64,000 nucleotides of DNA from NCBI RefSeq assembly GCF_000196795.1, contig NC_014259.1, positions 1,860,001 to 1,924,000 of the forward strand. The letters run 5' to 3'. Below, piece by piece: positions 52,029 to 60,237 of this stretch (within the stretch, counting starts at the first letter, position 1; every line of letters begins with the position of its first letter). This DNA comes from Acinetobacter oleivorans DR1 (lineage in GTDB: Bacteria; Pseudomonadota; Gammaproteobacteria; Pseudomonadales; Moraxellaceae). The notes beneath the pieces are model-generated. The model searched no databases and was not told where the DNA came from. It saw only the letters and a list, made by a program, of their open reading frames with translations. Position numbers and translations under genes: made by a program.

Positions 52029-53633
52029 ATGCGAAACACTTCTTCTGACAGCCCATTATTTGATTACGACTGGGTAGTTATAGGTTCTGGTTTTGGTGGT
52101 AGCGTTTCTGCCTTACGCTTAGCTGAAAAAGGCTATCGAGTTGCCGTATTAGAGCGTGGAAAACGCTATAAAGATGAGGACTTGCCTAAATCGACTTGGC
52201 AACTCAGTAAATTTTTATGGGTACCTTCAATTGGATGGAAAGGAATCATGCGAATGAAGATTTTTCGCCATGTTTTTTTTCCCAGTCAATCTGCTGTTGG
52301 TGGCGGTAGTACGGTTTATGGTGGAGTTCTCTATCGGGCTAGGCCAGAGTTCTTTAAAAATCCTCAGTGGAATCATCTTAGGGATGATTGGCAACAGGTC
52401 TTAACGCCATTTTACGATAAAGCCGAATATATGCTGGGCGTAGAGACTGTTGAGTTTGATTCTACAAATCAAAATATTGCAAAAGAAATGGCAGCTCGTT
52501 TTGGTTGTAGTGATGGATTTAAGCGTGCACCGACAGGTGTTTTTTTCGGTGAGCCAGGCAAAAAAGTGCCTGATCCTTATTTTGGAGGTGAAGGTCCAGA
52601 GCGTACAGGATGTATTCGCTGTGGCGCATGTATGGTTGGTTGTCGGGTCGGAGCAGTAAACTCATTAAGTAAAAATTATTTATGGTTTGCTGAAAAGAAA
52701 GGTGTTCAAATTTTTCCAGAACATCAAGTCACTGATATTAAACCTTTAAATGCATCAGATGGAAGTGATGGCTATCGCGTTACAGTTCAAACAAAAGGGT
52801 TGTTCTTTACTAAAAAAATTACGTTTTCGACTAAAGGTGTCGTGTTTGCAGGAGGCGCACTGGGAACCAATGAATTATTAGCCAATTGTAAATTGAATGG
52901 TTCACTACCGAATATCAGCAATAAATTGGGACAATTGGTGCGTACCAATAGTGAATCTGTGCTTAATGTAAGATTGCCCAAAGATCTAAAAACGTGGAAT
53001 GACGTTACTGCAAGTAGCAGTGTACATATTGATCAAAACACACATATTGAGTTTTTGACCTATGGGCGACATGCGGACTTTATGAGTTTGATGTATACCG
53101 TTTTAGTGGGTAACGGAAATCGATTAACACGCCCACTCAAATGGTTGTGGCAAATTGTGCGGCATCCGGCACAATGGCTGAAAACAGTGTCACCTATTGG
53201 GTGGAGTCAGCACATGATTACGTTGTTGGTAATGCAATCTCTAGATAACTCAATCCAATTTTTACCTAAAAAGCGTTGGTTTGGTTCTGGATATAAATTA
53301 ATTACTAAGCAGAATAGTGATAAGCCAAATCCAACATACATTGATATTGCAAATCAGGCTGCACAGTGGGTAGCTGATTATACAGGTGGTGTTGCGCAGA
53401 GTAATATTTTAGAAGCAATAGCTGATATCCCGACGACAGCACATGTTTTAGGTGGGGCTGTCATTGGAAAAGATGCTGCTCACGGTGTGATTGATCATAA
53501 TTTACAAATATTTGGATATAAAAACTTATTGGTTTGTGACGGATCAGCAATGCCAGCAAATCCTGGGGTAAATCCAGCTTTAACAATTACTGCTTTAGCT
53601 GAATATGCAATGTCTAAAGTAATAGAACCCTAG
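52029..53633 (+). CDS. GMC oxidoreductase, cholesterol-oxidase-like, with Cys cluster
   Basis: A 534-residue flavoprotein: VVIGSGFGGSVSALRLAEKG (FAD), GGGSTVYGGVLYRARPEFF, and C-terminal ALTITALAEY with NPGVNPAL and HVLGGA (active-site His and Asn region). It contains GCIRCGACMVGCRVGAVN near residue 197, a C-x2-C-x2-C-x3-C cluster like a 4Fe-4S ligand set, known in a subset of GMC enzymes. No signal peptide. Likely oxidises a large hydrophobic alcohol or sterol. Ends the operon. Confidence 0.83.
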   Translation: MRNTSSDSPLFDYDWVVIGSGFGGSVSALRLAEKGYRVAVLERGKRYKDEDLPKSTWQLSKFLWVPSIGWKGIMRMKIFRHVFFPSQSAVGGGSTVYGGVLYRARPEFFKNPQWNHLRDDWQQVLTPFYDKAEYMLGVETVEFDSTNQNIAKEMAARFGCSDGFKRAPTGVFFGEPGKKVPDPYFGGEGPERTGCIRCGACMVGCRVGAVNSLSKNYLWFAEKKGVQIFPEHQVTDIKPLNASDGSDGYRVTVQTKGLFFTKKITFSTKGVVFAGGALGTNELLANCKLNGSLPNISNKLGQLVRTNSESVLNVRLPKDLKTWNDVTASSSVHIDQNTHIEFLTYGRHADFMSLMYTVLVGNGNRLTRPLKWLWQIVRHPAQWLKTVSPIGWSQHMITLLVMQSLDNSIQFLPKKRWFGSGYKLITKQNSDKPNPTYIDIANQAAQWVADYTGGVAQSNILEAIADIPTTAHVLGGAVIGKDAAHGVIDHNLQIFGYKNLLVCDGSAMPANPGVNPALTITALAEYAMSKVIEP

Positions 53634-53677
53634 AGATATCCAACCTTTAAGTCTTGAACTGATGATCAGTAATTTTA

Positions 53678-53718
53678 AGGGCTGTTTTGTGTATCAACAC
53701 GAAGCAGTCCTTTTTTAT
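53678..53718 (+). terminator. Rho-independent terminator of the ligase operon
   Basis: A 15-bp stem (AGGGCTGTTTTGTGT with its partner; three G-U pairs) closed by ATCA and followed by TTTTTT. Confidence 0.85.
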
Positions 53719-53753
53719 TTCATTTAATTTTTACAAGAAATTCAAGTAAATAA

Positions 53754-53778
53754 TAGTTAGTACTAAAAAGATAGTGAC
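53754..53778. promoter_or_regulatory. HxlR box 2 (hydrolase-OYE operon)
   Basis: Begins TAGTTAGTACTAAAA and ends AGATAGTGAC, 131 bases before the first gene of the operon. Confidence 0.72.
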
Positions 53779-53908
53779 AAAGGGGGTTTATCAATATATA
53801 GTTAATATTAAATCGATACCTACTCTGTTTTTATCTTTTCTCTCTTTGAAAGATCACTCATAAAAACAGATGAATCAGATCAATGAATTAAATTTGAGGA
53901 TCAGAGAA

Positions 53909-54922
53909 ATGAATTTTTTATTAAATACAGTTGCTATGAGTTTGACGGCGATATCTATTTTTAGTGCTCCCTTAAGCCAGGCTGAGACTGTGGAATCACT
54001 CTCTTTTAGCACCCCCTTAACTAAGGCGAATGAAGTGTCAAAAAACAGTGTTATCAATCAGCAAGCCGGTCAAAATCCCCAACTCAATACAAATTGGACA
54101 AATGTCCCAACTCAATTTATTAGTGCAGGTGGCGTTAACTTCGCTTACCGAGAATATGGTCAACAAAATGGTGGAACACCTGTCATTTTTTTAAACCATT
54201 TAGCTGCTGTACTAGATAACTGGGATCCACGAATTATTGATGGAATTGCGGCTAAACATCATGTTGTTGTGTTTGATAATCGCGGCGTTGGTGCTTCGAC
54301 TGGTGAACCAGCAAAGTCAATTGAACAAATGGCAGATGATGCGATTACTTTCATTCAAGCAAAAGGCTTTAAGCAGGTTGATTTATTTGGCTTTTCGATG
54401 GGCGGCATGATTTCACAAGAGATTGTGCTAAAACAGCCGAATTTGGTTAGAAAAATGATTTTATCGGGAACTGGCCCTGCGGGCGGTACTGGAATTAGTA
54501 CAGTCGGGCGAGTTTCTAATTGGGATTTAGTTCGTGGAATGGTGACTGGTCAAGACCCTAAGGTTTATCTTTTCTTCACTCGTACAGAAAATGGTAAAGC
54601 TTCTGCAAAAGCCTTTATTCAACGTATTAATGAACGTACTGAAAACAGGGATAAAGAAATTACCATTTCTGCCTATCGTGCCCAGCTTAAAGCATTAAAA
54701 AAATGGGGAAGTAAAAAACCTGCTGACCTTTCTGTGATTCAACAACCTGTTCTTGTTGCCAACGGTGATCATGACCGAATGGTGCCAACAGTAAATACTT
54801 ATGATTTAGCAAAGCGCTTACCGAATAGTTCACTTGTAATCTATCCAGATGCAGGTCATGGGGGAATATTTCAGTTTAATGAAGATTTTGTAAAACAATC
54901 ACTTACATTCTTAGCTAAATAA
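53909..54922 (+). CDS. Secreted alpha/beta hydrolase
   Basis: A 337-residue hydrolase with signal peptide (MNFLLNTVAMSLTAISIF, cleavage near SQAETV), so periplasmic or exported. Core: FLNHLAAVLDNWDPR, FDNRGVGAST, GFSMGGMI (nucleophile Ser), NGDHDRMVPT and DAGHGGIFQF (His). I start at the ATG behind GAGGATCAGAGA; the longer frame adds 13 residues that would precede the signal. It is the intact relative of the pseudogene at 47142 and of the next gene, which lacks a signal. Under HxlR box 2. Confidence 0.85.
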   Translation: MNFLLNTVAMSLTAISIFSAPLSQAETVESLSFSTPLTKANEVSKNSVINQQAGQNPQLNTNWTNVPTQFISAGGVNFAYREYGQQNGGTPVIFLNHLAAVLDNWDPRIIDGIAAKHHVVVFDNRGVGASTGEPAKSIEQMADDAITFIQAKGFKQVDLFGFSMGGMISQEIVLKQPNLVRKMILSGTGPAGGTGISTVGRVSNWDLVRGMVTGQDPKVYLFFTRTENGKASAKAFIQRINERTENRDKEITISAYRAQLKALKKWGSKKPADLSVIQQPVLVANGDHDRMVPTVNTYDLAKRLPNSSLVIYPDAGHGGIFQFNEDFVKQSLTFLAK

Positions 54923-54946
54923 GAACTTAAATTTAGGACTATGACC

Positions 54947-55810
54947 ATGACAACAATTACACACCAAACAGCCGAGACCCAATTCATTGAAGTAGATGGA
55001 GCAAATTTTGCCTATCGTCGATGGGGTAATGCAAATACAGAGCAAGCACCGCTATTTTTTCTTCAGCATTTCCGAGGTGGTTTAGACAATTGGGATCCAC
55101 TGATTACTGATGGTTTAGCGCAAGGGCGTGAAGTCATTTTGTTTAACGGTCGCGGGATTGCTTCATCTACTGGCCAGCCCCGTACTCGCATTGAAGATAT
55201 GGCAGACGACGCGGCAGCAGTCATTCGTGCATTAGGTTTAAAGCAGGTTGACCTATTAGGCTTTTCACTGGGCGGGTTTCAGGCACAAGATTTAGTACGC
55301 CGCCATCCTGAACTCGTCAGAAAACTAATGCTTTTAGGTACGGGACCAAGAGGTGGCAAACCACGTGGAGATGATCCAGAAGTTGCCGCTTTGGTATTGA
55401 AGCATGCAACAACTGCTGTGCCTTCTGAAGAAGACTTCCTCTTTTTATTTTTTGGCCGATCTGAAGCTGCTATTCAGGCAGGGCATGAATTTTGGCAACG
55501 TCGCCATGAGCGTAAAAACCAAGATCCAGCAAGTTCAGTTGAAGTCATGCAGGCACAGATAGAAGCCAATATGCATTTTTTACCTAAACTTGATGAACAA
55601 GATCCTTTTGCACATTTACGTGAGATTAAACAACCTACTTTCATTTTAAATGGTGTCGATGATGTGATGATTCCGACCATCAATGCATATCACATGGCAC
55701 TTAACATTCCAAATGCTCAGCTATTTATTTATCCCGATGCAGGACATGGTGCCCAATTTCAGTATCCTGAACGCTTCGTAAAACATGCAATCCAGTTTTT
55801 AGATGAATAA
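54947..55810 (+). CDS. Cytosolic alpha/beta hydrolase
   Basis: A 287-residue paralogue of the preceding protein without signal peptide: LQHFRGGLDNWDP, FNGRGIASST, GFSLGGFQ (nucleophile Ser), NGVDDVMIPT and DAGHGAQFQY. The ATG at 54947 has AGGA eight bases upstream; another ATG six bases earlier is too close to it. In both proteins a Trp-Asp-Pro block after the oxyanion His marks the same subfamily. Likely esterase or haloperoxidase-like. Confidence 0.84.
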   Translation: MTTITHQTAETQFIEVDGANFAYRRWGNANTEQAPLFFLQHFRGGLDNWDPLITDGLAQGREVILFNGRGIASSTGQPRTRIEDMADDAAAVIRALGLKQVDLLGFSLGGFQAQDLVRRHPELVRKLMLLGTGPRGGKPRGDDPEVAALVLKHATTAVPSEEDFLFLFFGRSEAAIQAGHEFWQRRHERKNQDPASSVEVMQAQIEANMHFLPKLDEQDPFAHLREIKQPTFILNGVDDVMIPTINAYHMALNIPNAQLFIYPDAGHGAQFQYPERFVKHAIQFLDE

Positions 55811-55857
55811 TGCCCATGAGTTCCGTCCATTCAATTTGATGAATCAAGAAGATAAAA

Positions 55858-56244
55858 ATGATGAAATTTAAATTATTGCTGTGGATGCTGACCAAGCTCA
55901 TGCAGCGTGCTGTAAAAAAGAACCCGAAATGCGCAGCTTATGTGAAAGATAAAAATGTCATCTTTCAGATTCAAACAGCAAGTGGTGAAGGCCGCTATTT
56001 CGAAGTGAAAAATGGCAAGATTAACTCTTATTCAGGGCTAACCAAGTCACCAAGTTTTACCTTTACGTTTAAAACGGGTAGCAAAGGGTTTGCCGTGTTG
56101 TCAGCGAAAGACAGTGTAAACACTTTTTTAACTGCACTTAAAACACAAGACCTTGTCATTACCGGAAATTTTGTGGATGTGATGTGGTTTCAAAGTTTAG
56201 TGGACTTTATTCAACCCCATTCAAAACCCTCTTTAACTGTGTGA
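55858..56244 (+). CDS. SCP2 sterol-transfer-like domain protein
   Basis: A 128-residue single-domain protein. The pattern VIFQIQTASGEGRYFEVKNGKI, SFTFTFKTGSKGFAVLSAKD and LVITGNFVDVMWF follows the SCP-2 sterol-binding fold (beta sheet with a lipid tunnel). It begins with MMKFKLLLWMLTKL, a basic amphipathic helix that might touch membranes. Located between two hydrolases and an OYE in the operon, it could carry a hydrophobic substrate. Eight bases before the OYE gene. Confidence 0.7.
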   Translation: MMKFKLLLWMLTKLMQRAVKKNPKCAAYVKDKNVIFQIQTASGEGRYFEVKNGKINSYSGLTKSPSFTFTFKTGSKGFAVLSAKDSVNTFLTALKTQDLVITGNFVDVMWFQSLVDFIQPHSKPSLTV

Positions 56245-56252
56245 GATAAGCC

Positions 56253-57503
56253 ATGACTCATCTGCAATTAAAAACGAATCTTTTGAATCAGCCTTTAACT
56301 TTACCGAATGGTGTCATCATTCCAAACCGCTTAGCGAAGGCCGCAACCAGTGAAACTTTAGCCAGCTATTCAAATAATCCAAACGAAAAACATGTTCGGC
56401 TATATCAGCGTTGGGCCGCATCAGGGATTGGGATGATCATAACTGGCAATATTATGATTGACCGCAAAGCCTTAGGTGAGGTTGGCAATGTGGTGGTTGA
56501 GGATGAGCGTGATTTTGCAATTTTACAGAAATGGGCAAAAACCGTGACCGAACAAGGTTCTCAATTATGGGCACAGTTAAATCATCCGGGAAAACAATCA
56601 CCGAAAGGATTAAATGTACGTAACATTTCTGCATCGGCAGTGCCATTTGGTGCAGAAATGCAGTCTTTATTTGCAACACCGGATGAAGCAACACATGAAG
56701 AGATTCTAGAAATTATTCAGCGTTTTGGGCGTAGTGCTGCGATATGTAAAAAGGCTGGATTTAGTGGAGTTGAGATTCACGCTGCGCATGGTTATCTGAT
56801 TAACCAGTTTTTGTCACCTTTGCACAATTTAAGAAATGATGAGTGGGGTGGTACACCAGAAAAACGTCGCCGTTTCTTAATGGAAGTTTATACAGAGATC
56901 CGAAAACAAGTCGGTAAAGAGTTTCCTATTGCGATTAAGCTTAACTCGGCAGACTTTCAAAAAGGCGGGTTTACCGAGCAAGACTCCTTAGAAACTATTC
57001 AGGCTTTAGCGAATGCAGGCATTGACCTGATTGAAATATCGGGTGGCACCTACGAATCTGGAGTAGCCAAAGCTCCACAAAAAGCATCGACAATTGCACG
57101 CGAAGCTTTCTTTATTGATTTCGCCGAAAAAGTGAGAACACTCGTAAAAACGCCGTTGATGGTAACAGGTGGATTCCGAACTGTAGAAGGTATGGATCAA
57201 GCTTTGCAGTCACATGCATGTGATGTTATTGGAATTGCAAGACTTATGGCAATTGAACCTGATGTACCCAAATCTTTACTGGCAGGAAAAAATGGTTTTC
57301 AGTCAGTGCAACCCATCAAAACTGGCATCAAAAAAATTGATAGTCTCGGGATTATGGAAGTACTTTGGTATACCCAACAACTCAAACGGATTGGTAAAGG
57401 TAAAGAGCCGAAACCTAAAGAAAGTGGCTTATGGGCATTTATTAAATCAGTTTTACTCAGTGGTTGGGGAACTTATGCCACCCAACGTAGCCGAGCAAAA
57501 TAA
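56253..57503 (+). CDS. NADH:flavin oxidoreductase, old yellow enzyme family
   Basis: A 416-residue OYE, the third in the window: AQLNHPGKQS, HAAHGYLINQFLSPLHN, KLNSADFQKGGF and VTGGFRTVEGM. It differs from its paralogues in LINQFL for LLSQFL. Last gene of the HxlR-boxed operon; a terminator follows. Reduction of quinones, enones or similar electrophiles fits the regulator type. Confidence 0.86.
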   Translation: MTHLQLKTNLLNQPLTLPNGVIIPNRLAKAATSETLASYSNNPNEKHVRLYQRWAASGIGMIITGNIMIDRKALGEVGNVVVEDERDFAILQKWAKTVTEQGSQLWAQLNHPGKQSPKGLNVRNISASAVPFGAEMQSLFATPDEATHEEILEIIQRFGRSAAICKKAGFSGVEIHAAHGYLINQFLSPLHNLRNDEWGGTPEKRRRFLMEVYTEIRKQVGKEFPIAIKLNSADFQKGGFTEQDSLETIQALANAGIDLIEISGGTYESGVAKAPQKASTIAREAFFIDFAEKVRTLVKTPLMVTGGFRTVEGMDQALQSHACDVIGIARLMAIEPDVPKSLLAGKNGFQSVQPIKTGIKKIDSLGIMEVLWYTQQLKRIGKGKEPKPKESGLWAFIKSVLLSGWGTYATQRSRAK

Positions 57504-57529
57504 CCCATTTACTTTACATCAGGCCAATA

Positions 57530-57558
57530 AAAAGCACTCCAATTGAGTGCTTTTATAT
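57530..57558. terminator. Terminator between convergent OYE and hxlR
   Basis: AAAAGCACTC / GAGTGCTTTT, 10-bp stem, CAATT loop, A-run left and T-run right. Confidence 0.82.
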
Positions 57559-57570
57559 TTAAATCATTCA

Positions 57571-58005
57571 TTACTTTTGACTGATCGGGCGAGTACCAAT
57601 TTCGGCTCCCGTCACTTGGTCAATTACAATAGGTTTGATTTCAGTGCCTCGTTCTGCATCAATGAAAGTTACCATTTTCTCAGGTTGCTCAAAGGGTTTA
57701 TATTTTCGACCCCATGCACCAATCACAAATAAAGCTGGTAAAAAATCTTTACCTGCTTGAGTTAATACATACTCTTCACGTGGTGGGTGTTCAGAATATT
57801 GTCTTTTTTCAAGTAAGCCTTCTTCTACTAAAACAGATAACCGTTTTGTTAGCATGGTTGGTGCAATACCTAAGCTTTTACGGAACTGATCAAAACGAGT
57901 GAAACCCGCATGAGCATCTCGTAATATCAACATGCTCCACGCATCACCTAGTACAGAAAGGCTTCTGGCGATTGGGCAGACTTCTAGATTGCTATTTTTA
58001 CTCAT
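57571..58005 (-). CDS. HxlR-family regulator (thiol sensor candidate)
   Basis: A 144-residue HxlR/DUF24 protein: Cys10 in EVCPIARSLSVLGDAW is the conserved N-terminal Cys that in YodB and related proteins senses quinones and disulfide stress. The winged HTH is FRKSLGIAPTMLTKRLSVLVEEGLLEKR. The tail is longer than usual (about 35 residues, PEKMVTFIDAERGTEIKP). A box matching those of two nearby operons lies 20 bases upstream of its start, so it is likely their common repressor. Confidence 0.85.
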   Translation of the reverse strand: MSKNSNLEVCPIARSLSVLGDAWSMLILRDAHAGFTRFDQFRKSLGIAPTMLTKRLSVLVEEGLLEKRQYSEHPPREEYVLTQAGKDFLPALFVIGAWGRKYKPFEQPEKMVTFIDAERGTEIKPIVIDQVTGAEIGTRPISQK

Positions 58006-58024
58006 ATCGAATTAATAAACTCAA

Positions 58025-58049
58025 TAGTAACTACTAAAATAATACTAAC
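58025..58049. promoter_or_regulatory. HxlR box 3 (autoregulatory)
   Basis: Begins TAGTAACTACTAAAA and ends TAATACTAAC; four differences from box 1. Confidence 0.65.
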
Positions 58050-58111
58050 ACAAAGTAGCGAATTAAGCGAGTTTGAATGCTAAATATACAATAATAACTC
58101 TATGTCCCGAG

Positions 58112-58471
58112 TCAATTTTGAACTATGTCTGCACTAGGCTGACTTTCTAATAACTTGGATAAATTATTTTCAAGCCAAGTAGTTAAATCAAAAAGTCGTT
58201 CGGAAGCCTCGCGTCCAAAGTCTGTTAATTGATAATCTACACGAGGTGGTATTTCTGCATAATCCTGACGTACGATAAAACCATCGTGCTCAAGCGTTTT
58301 TAAGGTTTGTGCCAACATCTTTTCACTAATGCCATCAATAATTTTCTTTAACTCATTAAAACGCAGACGTTGATCTCGAAGTGCAACTAAAATCAAGACA
58401 CTCCAACGGCTCGTGAGAGTTAATAAAATTTTTCGAGAGGGACAATCTGCTGCAAAAACGTATCCTTTCAT
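58112..58471 (-). CDS. HxlR-family regulator, QorR-like
   Basis: A 119-residue HxlR protein with Cys10 in ADCPSRKILLTLTSRWSVL and HTH FNELKKIIDGISEKMLAQTLKTLE. The short form and the divergent qorB-like neighbour are those of QorR, which represses a quinone oxidoreductase until its thiol is oxidised. Two tandem palindromes lie between it and the target. Confidence 0.86.
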   Translation of the reverse strand: MKGYVFAADCPSRKILLTLTSRWSVLILVALRDQRLRFNELKKIIDGISEKMLAQTLKTLEHDGFIVRQDYAEIPPRVDYQLTDFGREASERLFDLTTWLENNLSKLLESQPSADIVQN

Positions 58472-58512
58472 CGCGTACCACCTTCATTACAAAAGTTTAC
58501 ATTTGTTTCTAA

Positions 58513-58547
58513 ACTTACTTTTAGGTAAGTACTTACTTTTAGTAAGT
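58513..58547. promoter_or_regulatory. Two tandem QorR-type operators
   Basis: ACTTAC-TTTTAG-GTAAGT (58513-58530) and ACTTAC-TTTTA-GTAAGT (58531-58547), back to back, in the 127-base gap between the divergent genes. Confidence 0.78.
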
Positions 58548-58598
58548 TAAGGTACTACGATGATTGGAATATATCAACTACATCAGATGGAGATCATC

Positions 58599-59456
58599 AT
58601 GCGTATTGCAGTTACTGGTGCATCAGGTCAACTCGGCCAATTGGTTATTTCTCAATTACTCGAACGGACTGACGCAAAAAATATTGTCGCATTAGTTCGC
58701 AATCCAGAAAAAGCATCAGATTTAAGCTCAAAAGGGATCGAAGTGCGTGCTTTTGATTATGGCCATGACGCAGATAAACTTTCGGTTCAATTGGCTGGTA
58801 TTGATAAGCTTTTATTAATCTCATCGAGTGAAGTTGGTCAACGTACAGTACAACACCAAAATGTGATTAATGCGGCAAAACTTGCAGACGTAAAATTTAT
58901 TATTTACACGAGTTTATTAAATGCAGATACATCACCACTTCTATTAGCACAAGAACATGTTGAAACTGAACAATATTTAAAAAAATCGGATATCCCATAT
59001 ACGCTATTACGTAATAACTGGTACAGCGAAAACTATGCAATGGGGCTTGCACAAGCAGTTGAGCATGGCAAAATTTTGGGGGCAACGCATCACGGCAAAA
59101 TTGCTTCTGCTTCACGCTTAGACTATGCGACTGCTGCCGCTGTGGTATTAACGCAAGACGGGCATGAAAATAAAGTTTATGAACTAGCAGGCGATGCGAG
59201 TTATACCCTTGACGATGTTGCAAAATGGGCAAGTGAAATTAGCAAAAAAGAAGTCATTTACCAAGACCTACCAGAAGAGGAATATAAAGCGCTCTTGATA
59301 CAATTGGGCATACCAGAAGGGTTTGCTGGCATCTTGGCAGATTCAGATGAAGGCGTATCTAAAGGTGGTTTGTATAGTGATAGCAAAGATCTGCACCAGT
59401 TAATTGGTCGTGCCACTACAAGTATGCAAGAGACGATTAAAGAATTCTTATCTTAA
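58599..59456 (+). CDS. qorB: NADPH:quinone oxidoreductase 2-like (NmrA/QorB family)
   Basis: A 285-residue NmrA-type SDR: MRIAVTGASGQLGQLVISQLL, LVRNPEKASDL (Arg and Lys for NADPH), LLISSSEVGQRTVQH, YTSLL and LRNNWYSENY match E. coli QorB/YtfG. The ATG at 58599 follows GATGGAGATCATC; the longer frame adds 13 residues. Divergent from a QorR-like gene with operators between, the usual layout. Reduces quinones in two-electron steps. Confidence 0.87.
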   Translation: MRIAVTGASGQLGQLVISQLLERTDAKNIVALVRNPEKASDLSSKGIEVRAFDYGHDADKLSVQLAGIDKLLLISSSEVGQRTVQHQNVINAAKLADVKFIIYTSLLNADTSPLLLAQEHVETEQYLKKSDIPYTLLRNNWYSENYAMGLAQAVEHGKILGATHHGKIASASRLDYATAAAVVLTQDGHENKVYELAGDASYTLDDVAKWASEISKKEVIYQDLPEEEYKALLIQLGIPEGFAGILADSDEGVSKGGLYSDSKDLHQLIGRATTSMQETIKEFLS

Positions 59457-59483
59457 GTTAACGCTATAGTTCTTATCTAAAAG

Positions 59484-59526
59484 CAAAAGGCTTAAATTGT
59501 TCGGATTTAGGCCTTTTGTATATTTT
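59484..59526 (+). terminator. Rho-independent terminator
   Basis: CAAAAGGCTTAAA / TTTAGGCCTTTTG, 13-bp stem (one G-U), 9-base loop, T-rich tail. Confidence 0.78.
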
Positions 59527-59551
59527 AATAAATAGGTTTCCCATCATTAAT

Positions 59552-59662
59552 ATGCAAAGTAAGTTGACCCGATCAGATTTTTTCCTGATGTATAGCGCAA
59601 CTTTGATTGAACTGCTGTTACTGCTTCTTCTATCATTTCTACTTCTGTTTATTTTTACTTAA
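59552..59662 (+). CDS. Possible 36-residue membrane miniprotein
   Basis: MQSKLTRSDFFLMYSATLIE followed by a run of Leu and other hydrophobic residues to the end (IELLLLLLLSFLLLFIFT). One membrane span filling the C-terminal half. The ribosome site is weak (AGG 15 bases upstream). Size and composition fit small membrane proteins; a type I toxin is possible but no antisense RNA was identified. Low certainty. Confidence 0.35.
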   Translation: MQSKLTRSDFFLMYSATLIELLLLLLLSFLLLFIFT

Positions 59663-59766
59663 GTTTTTCCTTAAATATGTAATTAAATGAAAAACAATAA
59701 TTAATTAAATAATTTCTATCCAATTTCACATTGACACCTTAATTTTTGAAGATTACCATTTGCGGG

Positions 59767-59992
59767 CTGGCCTACATTGCCAGTCGGTTTTGACGGACCG
59801 ATGATCGACCACATCAGATTATTCCTTTCTGAGGGATAGTTTTATGTGCGCACACCTCGTTCCCTCCCGTAGCGGTAGGACGGGAGTGGGACACCTTCGG
59901 GTGTGCTGGATGTCGAACCCAGTCCGTCAACCCGCTTCCGTTCTGCCACCATAATTTATAATGTTTCGGCAGAACTCCCAAAAGAAGGAGTT
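59767..59992. ncRNA. Candidate structured RNA region, phage-immunity-like
   Basis: A dense set of helices unlike the neighbouring AT-rich DNA: CTGGC/GCCAG (59767-59783); TCGGT/ACCGA (59784-59801) whose loop TTTGACGG can pair with CCGTCAA at 59924-59930, giving a longer rival helix TTGACGGAC/GTCCGTCAA; CTCCCGT/ACGGGAG; ACACC-TTCG-GGTGT; GTTCTGCC/GGCAGAAC; AACTCC/GGAGTT. Mutually exclusive pairing of loop and distal arm recalls phage C4-type antisense RNAs, which occur in Acinetobacter prophages, but I cannot confirm family or strand. No convincing protein is encoded here. Confidence 0.4.
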
Positions 59993-60153
59993 GGCCCATG
60001 CACATTCATAAATTATTGGCAGTCACTGTCAAAATCAAAATCTATCTCGACACAACTTAAATCAATTTAAAGCAGTTTGATGAGCTATAGGCTTATCGGA
60101 CTTTAAATCATTACGTCTAAAACTTAGCAACAATAAAACTTGAGATGTGCCAT

Positions 60154-60187
60154 GCACAGTCTTTACGGCTTTGCTGTGCCTTTTTTC
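60154..60187 (+). terminator. Possible terminator upstream of tetR
   Basis: GCACAG / CTGTGC over a 14-base loop, then CTTTTTTC. May end a transcript from the structured region. 59993-60153 holds nothing I can name. Confidence 0.5.
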
Positions 60188-60237
60188 TCTCAAAAAGTAT
60201 CTCTTTTGAAACAACAAGAATTTATAACGGTAAAACG

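Noticed and set aside
59906..59922. On the minus strand this reads like a tRNA T-arm (TTCGACA loop, 5-bp stem).
   Set aside because: No matching acceptor, anticodon or D arms lie around it, so it is not a tRNA.
59814..60005. 63-codon minus-strand ORF across the structured RNA region.
   Set aside because: Its codons follow the helices and its composition (Trp, His, Pro-rich) is not protein-like; better read as RNA, though phage-type ORFs sometimes overlap such RNAs.
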